Source of the DNA: an uncultured Eubacteriales bacterium
Lineage (GTDB): Bacteria; Bacillota; Clostridia; Oscillospirales; Acutalibacteraceae
Assembly (NCBI GenBank): GCA_902462035.1
Contig: CABQAC010000039.1
Coordinates: 1 to 11,420 of the forward strand
Length of the DNA: 11,420 nucleotides
Direction of reading: 5' to 3'
How positions within the stretch are numbered: the stretch's first letter is position 1; each line of letters starts with the position of its first letter. Shown here piece by piece: positions 5,547-11,420 of the stretch. The translations under genes and the position numbers were made by a program. Under the pieces are notes generated by a model. That model saw only the letters and a list, made by a program, of their open reading frames with translations, had not been told where the DNA came from and made no database searches.

Positions 5547-7901
5547 TTATGCAGCCGGTTTTGTGGAAGCAGTCGTTCCCACCGAAGAAACTCCATCCGG
5601 TTTAGAAGATGGCTGACTGGATACGGCAGAGGATGGGGGAGAAGAGGAGGATGAAACGGGAGGCTCATCTTCTTCCTCCGGTTCGCTGGAAACAGGCGGC
5701 TCCGAACTCACCGGTTCCTCCGAGGTATTTCCCAAATGCAGCTCGCAAGGTCCAAGCGTGGAACTCTTCTTAAACCATCCTGAACGGATATTTGTCTTTC
5801 CGCCAACCTTATCCGGGCAATCGGAAGTCGCCAGCATACCGGATTCCACGCAGAATTTGAGTTCCTCGATACCGGTGGTATCAAAAACCTTCACCGGCTT
5901 ATCCTGCAGGTATGCTTTCATGACCTCCTGCCAAACCGGGACAGCAATGTTGCTGTATCCTTCGATCCGTTTGGGAATTCGGTAGCCGATCCACACACCG
6001 GCCACACAATAAGGATTGCCGCCCATAAACCATCGGTCAACATTGTTGGTTGTGGTGCCGGTTTTTCCATAAACCTGCCATCCGCTGATTTTGGCCGCGC
6101 CGGCGGTGGCTTCGTCGCCGGTTACGACGTTTTGCAGGATTTTGTTCATCACATTGGCAGATTCCAGCGACAAAGTTTGTTCGAACACGCGGCTGCTGTT
6201 ATCCAGCAGCACATTGTCGTCAGGATCCAGAACTTTGTAATAGGAATAGGGTTCGTAGTATTTGCCGCCGTTACCGAACATGGCGTATGCGGCCGTCATC
6301 TCCTTAACCGTCACGCCTTCGGTCATACCGCCGGTAGCCAACGCAGAAAGGTTGATGTCGGAAAATTCCTTATCGTTTATGGTGATTTTATCATATACTG
6401 TGGAGATATGGGCTTTATCCCGCAAAAAGTAGAAGGAACGCTCCATTCCAATTTGGTTCACCACGTTGGCGGCGCAGGCGTTGGCCGATATTTCAAGCGC
6501 CTTGGCAGCGGGCAGGAAGCCGCGGTAATAACCGTACACGTTGCGCGGCCACGGTTTACCGTTGATTTCGGCCACCGGGGCGTCCTCCACGGGGGTCGAC
6601 CATTCCAGAATATTGTATTCCACAGCCGGACCATATACCGACAGGGGCTTGATGGCGGAACCCGGCTGGCGCTTGGTATCGGTAGACAGATTCTCAAGCC
6701 GGTTTGCTTTCTTTTCGCCGCGGGCGCCCACCGTTGCCATCACGCGCCCGGCATAATCCATCACGAAGATGCTCGATTGCAGCTTTTGATCCTTGGGCAT
6801 AGACTTGCCGTTCAGATAAATTTCCTCGCAGATATGCTGCATCTCCATGTCTTCCGCCGAGTAAATCTTCAGGCCGCCTTGGTAAATCAGATTGGTGGCG
6901 GCGCTTTTGCTTAAATTCAGCTGGTTCATTAAGTCCTCAATAACATCGTTGATGACCATATCGGTGTACCAGTCGTTGATTTTCAGAGAACTGGGGGTAT
7001 CGGTGGAGGTGTTTTTTAACACCAGTTCCGCTTGAACAGCCTCGTCGTATTGCGCCTGGGAGATCATGTTTTGCTCCAGCATATTGTACAGTACCTCGTT
7101 ACGGCGCGCTTTGTTGTTTTTGGGGTTATAAAGGGGATTGTACTGGGAAGGGTTTTTCGTAATACTTGCCAGGGAGGCACATTCCACCAAGCTGAGTTCC
7201 GACACGTTTTTACCAAAATACGTTTCCGCAGCGGCCTGTACGCCATATGCGCCGCAGCCCAATGGAATAATATTCAGGTAAGATTCCAAAATTTCCTGTT
7301 TGGAGTACTCTTTTTCCAGGTTGAGCGCGCGGAAAATCTCTTTGAGTTTACGCTGAATGCTTACTTCGTTTTGCTCGCTGATGTTTTTGATGAGCTGCTG
7401 CGTAATGGTAGAACCGCCCTGCTTTTCGCTCCGGATCTTAAAAAATAGGTTTGCCACCGCAAAAGTGGTGCGCTGCCAGTCCACGCCGTCGTGATCGTAA
7501 AAACGCTTGTCCTCGATGGCGACGACCGCATCCTGCAGGTTTTTGGGAATGTTGTTGAGATCCGCCCATTTTCGGTTTTCAACGCCGTGTAGGGTAGCGA
7601 CTTCGACTTGCTCGCCGTTCTGGTTATTGGCGTAAACATGGCTGGTTTCGATATACTTATAAGTCTTCAGGTCAAAATTCACCTTGCTGTCGCTCAGCGA
7701 CAGTACATAACCCAACATGGTAACGCCAACAATCACGCCTGTTACAAAAAGAATCAGCAGCAAGCTCAGCAGCGTTTTGGCCGAGATGCCGAGCACTTTT
7801 TTCGTAACGCTCCAAACGGCCGCGCCAGAATGCGCGCCCGGCTGATTTACCGGCGGCTGTTTCGGTTCCTGCGTGTATCGATTTATATCCGTCTTTTTCA
7901 C
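5547..7901 (-). CDS. Class A penicillin-binding protein (bifunctional transglycosylase/transpeptidase, PBP1A-type)
   Basis: The 784-residue protein polymerises glycan strands and cross-links their peptides at the outer face of the membrane. A short Pro-rich cytoplasmic tail (1-35) precedes one membrane segment (about 43-70). The GT51 domain has the catalytic Glu130 in AIEDKRFYDHDGVD, then QGGSTITQQLIKN (161-173) and YLNIIPLGCGAYGVQAAA. The transpeptidase domain has the nucleophile in GSAIK (Ser415), SAN (472-474) and KTGTT (613-617), all intact. The last 60 or so residues are a Ser/Pro/Glu-rich low-complexity tail. The start is GTG at 7901: AAGGAGG at 7912-7918 precedes it by 10 bases, and a TTG further out at 7922 would overlap that site. 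It appears monocistronic, with a terminator at 5476-5527. Which PBP paralogue it is cannot be told. Confidence 0.94.
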   Translation of the reverse strand: MKKTDINRYTQEPKQPPVNQPGAHSGAAVWSVTKKVLGISAKTLLSLLLILFVTGVIVGVTMLGYVLSLSDSKVNFDLKTYKYIETSHVYANNQNGEQVEVATLHGVENRKWADLNNIPKNLQDAVVAIEDKRFYDHDGVDWQRTTFAVANLFFKIRSEKQGGSTITQQLIKNISEQNEVSIQRKLKEIFRALNLEKEYSKQEILESYLNIIPLGCGAYGVQAAAETYFGKNVSELSLVECASLASITKNPSQYNPLYNPKNNKARRNEVLYNMLEQNMISQAQYDEAVQAELVLKNTSTDTPSSLKINDWYTDMVINDVIEDLMNQLNLSKSAATNLIYQGGLKIYSAEDMEMQHICEEIYLNGKSMPKDQKLQSSIFVMDYAGRVMATVGARGEKKANRLENLSTDTKRQPGSAIKPLSVYGPAVEYNILEWSTPVEDAPVAEINGKPWPRNVYGYYRGFLPAAKALEISANACAANVVNQIGMERSFYFLRDKAHISTVYDKITINDKEFSDINLSALATGGMTEGVTVKEMTAAYAMFGNGGKYYEPYSYYKVLDPDDNVLLDNSSRVFEQTLSLESANVMNKILQNVVTGDEATAGAAKISGWQVYGKTGTTTNNVDRWFMGGNPYCVAGVWIGYRIPKRIEGYSNIAVPVWQEVMKAYLQDKPVKVFDTTGIEELKFCVESGMLATSDCPDKVGGKTNIRSGWFKKSSTLGPCELHLGNTSEEPVSSEPPVSSEPEEEDEPPVSSSSSPPSSAVSSQPSSKPDGVSSVGTTASTKPAA

Positions 7902-7978
7902 GCCTGAATCGCCTCCTTGCAATGATCATATCCTTGACGTTTTAAACGCCGTTTATTCGATGATGGATACGCGAACAT

Positions 7979-8008
7979 GTATAAAAATCACACGCCAATC
8001 CCATACTA
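7979..8008 (+). promoter_or_regulatory. Candidate forespore (sigma-G-like) promoter of the BofC-like gene
   Basis: GTATA (7979-7983), an 18-base gap and CATACTA (8002-8008) fit the sigma-G pattern as I recall it from Bacillus (GHATR, about 18, CATNHTA). Transcription would begin near 8015, at the 5' edge of the GAGGTG ribosome site, leaving a leader of only about 11 bases. That is short and is the main argument against it. The shorter motifs can also arise by chance. Confidence 0.35.
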
Positions 8009-8025
8009 AAAACGAGGTGAAATCG

Positions 8026-8352
8026 ATGCTGAAAAAGTCTGTGATCGCCGCGTGCTGTCTTATCGCCATTTGCCTGGCGGTAACCTTATGGATTGTGCCT
8101 GCCATACAAGCCGCCAATTCCGGCGAACCGTCATCCCAGCCGCCGGTCTCGTCTGCGGTAACGCCCAAGTATATTGTGGGCAGCTACGAAGGACAGATCG
8201 CCGTGTTCCAATATGGCGAAATCAAACCCTTTCAAATACTAGAATCCAAGTTGACCGACCTGCCCGCCGCAGACCAGACTTTGCTGGAGCGGGGAATCGA
8301 AGTGGCCAGCGACACCGATTTAATCCGCGTGCTGGAAGATTACTCGGAATAA
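8026..8352 (+). CDS. Small membrane-anchored protein resembling the BofC C-terminal domain
   Basis: This 108-residue protein begins with MLKKSV and a single hydrophobic segment (about 5-29) that acts as an uncleaved anchor or signal sequence; there is no clear lipobox. A Ser/Pro linker (GEPSSQPPVSSAV) leads to a compact domain (about 48-108) beginning YIVGSYEGQIAVFQ and ending DLPAADQTLLERGIEVASD...LIRVLEDYSE. I recognise this pattern from small clostridial proteins annotated as carrying the BofC C-terminal domain. In B. subtilis BofC is a forespore protein restraining SpoIVB during pro-sigma-K activation, but that role should not be assumed here. The ATG at 8026 is chosen over upstream in-frame starts because GAGGTG lies 6 bases before it and the hydrophobic segment starts there. 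It diverges from the PBP gene and converges on rnr. Confidence 0.65.
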   Translation: MLKKSVIAACCLIAICLAVTLWIVPAIQAANSGEPSSQPPVSSAVTPKYIVGSYEGQIAVFQYGEIKPFQILESKLTDLPAADQTLLERGIEVASDTDLIRVLEDYSE

Positions 8353-8432
8353 AACGCTGGGAATTATCGTCCATTATAAGCGAAAACCGGGATATATAAC
8401 GCTAAAATAGAATATTGACGATTACAGTTTTG

Positions 8433-10067
8433 TCACGGTGCTTCGGGCGCCGGAATAAAATCGACTTGACCCACCGCCACATTGGCGCCGGCAACCACAA
8501 TGGTCATAGGGTCGCCAATGGTAATTTTCCGGTTTCCACCGTGCTCTTTCCACGTGATGGACCCATCGTATTCCATTCGCTTGGGCAACGCGTCGGCCCG
8601 GATAAAGCCTTCCGCCGTATTGTCAAGCTGCACGTAAATACCCCACTCGGTCACGCCGCTGACCGATCCGGTAAAGGTCTCGCCCAAATGAGCGGTCATA
8701 TATTCCGCAATATAACAATCCTCTGCGCTTCGTTCAGCGTTCATGGCGCGCACCTCGCACATCGAGGAATTGCGCGCCGCTTCCTGAGCGAAGCGTTCGT
8801 ATTTCTTTCGAATTTCCCTGACAGGAACCCCATTGACCACATCGGTCAAAATCCGGTGAATCGCCGTATCCGGATAGCGGCGGATGGGGGAGGTGAAATG
8901 GCAATAATCCGCCAAGGCCAACCCAAAATGCCCAATGGGTGAACCGTCGTATCGCGCTTTGGCCAATGTGCGGAGCAATTGATGCGATATTACGCGGGAA
9001 TAACGGGTACTGCGGGCTTTTTCTAAAAGCGCAGCCATATCCGCCGTGCGCACCCCCGCTTTCATGCGCCGGGTATCAAAGCCTAAAACCCCTGCCAAAG
9101 CGGCCAAGGCTTCCAGGCGGTCGGGCGAAGGATCTTCGTGAACACGGTAGACAAAAGGAATCTGCAAAGAACGCGCATAAGCGGCGGCGGCTTCGTTTGC
9201 GGTGATCATCATCTGCTCGATTAGTTCTTCCGCTTCGCCGCTACGGCGGGGCAGCACATCGATACATACGCCGTCATCGTTCAGCACAAAACGGGATTCA
9301 CTGCTTTCCAAATCCATGGTGCCGCGCCTGCGGGCGCGCTGTTTTAATACAATCGCCAGCTCCCGCGCCGCAGCCAAAGGTTCTGCTACCTCGCGGTATT
9401 TTGCCACAAGCTCGTCCCCGGCGGTACCGCCGAAAATTTGGTTGATTTCTGAATAAACCCCGCGGACTTTGGAGCGGATTACCGATTTCCGAAAAACGTA
9501 ATCCACGATTTTGCCTTCGGTGTCCAAGGTCATCAAGGCGGAAAACGCCAGCTTGTCCTCTCCGGCGTTGAGCGAACAAATCCCATTTGAAATATCAGTG
9601 GGGAGCATGGGAATCACCCGGTCAGCAAAGTAAACCGAAGTCCCCCGGGAAAAAGCTTCCGTATCTAGCGCCGTGCCTTCCCGCACATAGTGGGAAACGT
9701 CGGCGATATGCACCCCGAGCTTCCATCCCTTGACCGTTTTCTCGACCGAAATGGCGTCGTCTAAGTCTTTGGCATCCGCGCCGTCAATGGTAAAAATAAG
9801 CGTGTCGCGCAAATCCAGCCGGTTATTTAAGTCCTTTTTGCGCACGCCGTCTTTTTTCAGTTTAGCCGCTTCCTGCAGCGCTTTTTCCGAAAAAGGTACC
9901 ACGATTCCATTTGCGTCGATGATGGCGTCGGCGCAAATTTTTGCGCTGTCCGCCGGGCCATAAGTTTTGGTAACCTCGGCGCGGATGGCGTCTTTTTTCT
10001 TATTCCACGAACACTTTTTCGCCGTCCCGGAATTTAAACTCCTTGCTGCGGCGGATGGGCAGCTCAT
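8433..10067 (-). CDS. rnr: RNase R, main body after a frameshift (second cold-shock part, RNB and S1 domains)
   Basis: This frame encodes most of a 3'-5' exoribonuclease of the RNase II/R family, which degrades structured RNA in the cytoplasm. Homology begins near KKKDAIRAEV, at about base 10001; the first 22 codons from the nominal ATG at 10067 are an out-of-frame reading of the upstream part, and no ribosome site precedes that ATG. The RNB domain is intact: TIDGADAKDLDDAI gives the four metal-binding Asp residues at the family spacing (0, 6, 8, 9). HIADVSHYV keeps the active-site Tyr, and HFTSPIRRYPD the conserved Arg. A C-terminal S1 domain (GETFTGSVSGVTEWGIYVQL) follows. Joined to the N-terminal part at 10000-10533, the protein would be about 699 residues, normal for RNase R. 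No clear terminator follows. Confidence 0.9.
   Translation of the reverse strand: MSCPSAAARSLNSGTAKKCSWNKKKDAIRAEVTKTYGPADSAKICADAIIDANGIVVPFSEKALQEAAKLKKDGVRKKDLNNRLDLRDTLIFTIDGADAKDLDDAISVEKTVKGWKLGVHIADVSHYVREGTALDTEAFSRGTSVYFADRVIPMLPTDISNGICSLNAGEDKLAFSALMTLDTEGKIVDYVFRKSVIRSKVRGVYSEINQIFGGTAGDELVAKYREVAEPLAAARELAIVLKQRARRRGTMDLESSESRFVLNDDGVCIDVLPRRSGEAEELIEQMMITANEAAAAYARSLQIPFVYRVHEDPSPDRLEALAALAGVLGFDTRRMKAGVRTADMAALLEKARSTRYSRVISHQLLRTLAKARYDGSPIGHFGLALADYCHFTSPIRRYPDTAIHRILTDVVNGVPVREIRKKYERFAQEAARNSSMCEVRAMNAERSAEDCYIAEYMTAHLGETFTGSVSGVTEWGIYVQLDNTAEGFIRADALPKRMEYDGSITWKEHGGNRKITIGDPMTIVVAGANVAVGQVDFIPAPEAP
9999..10005 (-). other. rnr: Frameshift point in rnr
   Basis: The upstream frame reads ...GTG TTC GTG GAA TAA; the downstream frame resumes AAG AAA AAA GAC GCC one base later. 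Skipping the base at 10002 joins them as VFVE-KKKD. Many RNase R proteins have V-V-V-E-I at this point, so loss of two bases from a GAAATTAAG-like original would restore VFVEIKKKD. The stop lies before the six-A run at 9993-9998, so a length change in that run alone cannot explain it. Confidence 0.8.
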
Positions 10068-10533
10068 ATCGAAACGCGGCGTCGGGTTTCAGCACAAAAC
10101 CAATCTGGTCTTTATGCACCGTTCCGGTCACCATGTGGGAGCCTTCTTTCAAAACCCGCTCTACCTGGCCGGATGGGCCTTTCGCCTCCTCCTGTATATG
10201 GCTTAGCAGCACCAAATCCCCCAGCATGGCTTCCTGCATTTTACGCGCGGGAACAAACACGTCCGCGCCGCCATTTTCCGGCCTGGCAAAAGAGAACCGC
10301 AGGGATTGGGATACGATACGGGCAGCGCAAAAGCCCGCCGCACTAGCGCTCATCAAATTGCCTTTTTTCGTAAAAACCAAACAGCCATCCTGCTCCAACT
10401 GCCGCGCGGCTTCCAATAAATCCTTTACCTGGCCGCATCCGATGGCTTGAGCCGCTTTGGCGGGATCCACCGCGCGGTCTCCCTGTTTTTCCAAGTAGTC
10501 GCGCAGCGCCTGGGTCCATTCATTTTGATTCAT
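10000..10533 (-). CDS. rnr: RNase R, N-terminal part truncated by a frameshift
   Basis: This 177-residue frame holds the N-terminal helical/winged segment (about 1-60, MNQNEWTQALRDYLEKQG...), the first cold-shock-like domain (about 70-125, with SLRFSFARPENGGADVFVPA) and the start of the second (TGTVHKDQIGFVLKP... to DGEKVFVE). It stops at TAA 10000-10002, in the middle of that OB fold, and the rest of RNase R continues in the next frame. Alone it has no catalytic residues. The ATG at 10533 is chosen because GAGGT, embedded in the TGA stop of the DUF4364 gene, lies 5 bases before it. An in-frame ATG at 10581 inside that gene would add 16 residues with no family support. It lies 7 bases after DUF4364, in one transcript. 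Confidence 0.88.
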   Translation of the reverse strand: MNQNEWTQALRDYLEKQGDRAVDPAKAAQAIGCGQVKDLLEAARQLEQDGCLVFTKKGNLMSASAAGFCAARIVSQSLRFSFARPENGGADVFVPARKMQEAMLGDLVLLSHIQEEAKGPSGQVERVLKEGSHMVTGTVHKDQIGFVLKPDAAFRYELPIRRSKEFKFRDGEKVFVE

Positions 10534-10540
10534 AAATACC

Positions 10541-11149
10541 TCATCTGTCTTCTTCCTTCGCCTGCATATGGCAAAACACATCTTGCACCAGTTCCTGTTC
10601 GCCGGTCAGCAGCGCGATGATTCCTTTGTACAGAAGGACCGGATCCTCCTGAAATCTTCTTTTTATCAACTTGGCCTGCAGCATGTCCGGGACACGCAGG
10701 CTGATACACATCATATCACTTTCTCCGTCCGAAACATGGCAGTCTACCTGAAATCCGCGGCCAATCGGGGTAAATTCCACCTTGTTTTCCCGCTCCATTT
10801 TCATGCGTGTGGTCAACAGCAAAGCGGCGCGTACCGATTTGTCCCGCACCGAACGGGGGAGAGACTCGGACAGCGTATCCGCAATCAGCGAACCCTTTTC
10901 GGTCAGATGGTAAACCGTTTCGCCGTCTTGTTGGGCCTCGTCCAGATTCCCCGTTGAAACCAGATCGGCGATTGCGTTGGTTGTTTCAAAATAGTTGGCA
11001 AGACCATTGTCCTGAATGATATCTAAAATCAAACCCTTTGTCAGGCCGCAGTCCACGCTTTTTAATAAATAACAAACCAGCAGTTTGATTTCGCTGCTGG
11101 TACGCAGACCGCCGGGCTCAATACCCCCGGCAAACGCGTCGTACGCCAT
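10541..11149 (-). CDS. DUF4364 family protein
   Basis: The 202-residue soluble protein looks like DUF4364, a Firmicutes family of unknown function. The N-terminal half (about 18-90, SSEIKLLVCYLL...LTKGLILDIIQ...YHLTEKG) has the pattern of a winged-helix domain with a beta-hairpin ending in HLTEKG. The C-terminal half (about 120-200) is alternating strands and helices (VEFTPIGRGFQVDCHV, MMCISLRVPDMLQAKLIKRRFQ) without a catalytic motif I can identify. DNA binding is suggested by the winged-helix look but not shown. The ATG at 11149 is preceded by GGAGGTG six bases away; a further upstream ATG at 11275 would run into the divergent tRNA promoter region. It heads a two-gene unit with rnr, its TGA forming part of the rnr ribosome site. 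Confidence 0.78.
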   Translation of the reverse strand: MAYDAFAGGIEPGGLRTSSEIKLLVCYLLKSVDCGLTKGLILDIIQDNGLANYFETTNAIADLVSTGNLDEAQQDGETVYHLTEKGSLIADTLSESLPRSVRDKSVRAALLLTTRMKMERENKVEFTPIGRGFQVDCHVSDGESDMMCISLRVPDMLQAKLIKRRFQEDPVLLYKGIIALLTGEQELVQDVFCHMQAKEEDR

Positions 11150-11169
11150 CGCCTTCACCTCCACGTTAT

Positions 11170-11197
11170 ATTTTACCATAGGACTGTAAAAAATCAA
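11170..11197 (-). promoter_or_regulatory. Weak candidate promoter for the DUF4364-rnr unit
   Basis: On the minus strand TTGATT (11192-11197) and TAAAAT (11170-11175) are 16 bases apart. The predicted start would fall next to the GGAGG ribosome site, so the leader would be very short. A promoter further upstream cannot be excluded. Confidence 0.3.
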
Positions 11198-11283
11198 ATG
11201 AATTCTCGCGGATTCATGATTCGGCAGTAATAGTGTAAGAAGCCCGCCGGCATTTATACGAATTGAACCGATCAAAAATCAGC

Positions 11284-11313
11284 TTGACAAAACAGAGCTT
11301 GTCGCGCTATAAT
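11284..11313 (+). promoter_or_regulatory. Consensus sigma-A promoter of tRNA-Gly
   Basis: TTGACA (11284-11289) and TATAAT (11308-11313) match the vegetative consensus exactly, with an 18-base spacer. Transcription would start near 11320, about 24 bases before the mature tRNA 5' end, leaving a leader for RNase P. This is typical of strong stable-RNA promoters. Confidence 0.9.
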
Positions 11314-11343
11314 ATCTCCTGCACACCAACAGAATAAAGGCGT

Positions 11344-11419
11344 GCGGATGTAGCTCATCTGGTAGAGCGCCACCTTGCCAAGGTGGAGGTAGCGAGTTCG
11401 AGCCTCGTCATCCGCTCCA
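11344..11419 (+). tRNA. tRNA-Gly (anticodon GCC)
   Basis: A complete 76-base cloverleaf with encoded CCA. The acceptor arms GCGGATG (11344-11350) and CATCCGC (11409-11415) pair fully. The D stem is GCTC/GAGC. The anticodon stem CCACC/GGTGG (11370-11374, 11382-11386) encloses the loop TTGCCAA with GCC at 11377-11379. The T arm carries TTCGAGC, with one G-U pair closing its stem. The discriminator is U (11416), as bacterial glycine tRNAs have, and CCA is at 11417-11419. It reads GGC and GGU codons. Confidence 0.97.
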
Positions 11420-11420
11420 T

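Noticed and set aside
7934..7962. TTGACG between the PBP gene and the BofC-like gene as a sigma-A -35
   Set aside because: No acceptable -10 lies 16-18 bases downstream on the plus strand.
9993..10005. Programmed +1 frameshifting in rnr
   Set aside because: GAA-TAA does not allow the glutamate tRNA to re-pair well after a +1 slip, and I see no strong stimulatory ribosome-like sequence upstream; a mutation or sequence error is simpler.
11344..11420. tRNA-Gly as an integration site for a mobile element
   Set aside because: No integrase, duplicated tRNA 3' end or element gene is present in the window, which ends one base after the CCA.

Overview
This window is an ordinary chromosomal housekeeping segment of a low-to-medium GC Gram-positive bacterium. 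The best guess is a clostridial lineage near the Oscillospirales/Ruminococcaceae. The basis is strong AGGAGG-type ribosome sites, TTG and GTG starts, a DUF4364 gene next to rnr, a PheB-like ACT protein leading a homoserine/threonine/lysine operon, and a small BofC-C-like exported protein. The lineage is inferred, not proven. I found no mobile element, CRISPR array, phage gene or defence cassette.

Layout. Bases 1-1332 (+): the 3' end of tsaE, then tsaB (tRNA t6A modification), then rpiB (pentose phosphate isomerase). A long perfect inverted repeat at 1351-1393 ends both this unit and the convergent operon. Bases 1403-5279 (-): the operon runs pheB-like ACT gene, hom, thrB, lysC from one sigma-A-like promoter near 5322-5350. 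Together hom, thrB and lysC supply aspartate kinase, homoserine dehydrogenase and homoserine kinase for the aspartate-family amino acids; asd, thrC and dapA are not here. lysC carries an internal ribosome site and start at codon 246, which would give a separate regulatory beta subunit as in Bacillus subtilis.

Bases 5547-7901 (-): a class A penicillin-binding protein with its own terminator. Diverging from it at 8026 (+) is a 108-residue membrane-anchored protein resembling the BofC C-terminal domain, behind a candidate forespore-type promoter. Bases 8433-11149 (-): a DUF4364 gene followed by rnr (RNase R). rnr is broken by a frameshift at about 10002 inside its second cold-shock domain, while every recognisable catalytic residue downstream is intact. 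The window ends with a complete tRNA-Gly(GCC) gene (+) behind a consensus promoter.

The observations most worth checking are the rnr frameshift, the lysC internal start, three helically phased AT-rich repeats upstream of the amino-acid operon, the unusual C-terminal ACT-like region of Hom, and the sigma-G-like promoter in front of the BofC-like gene. None of these amounts to a new system.
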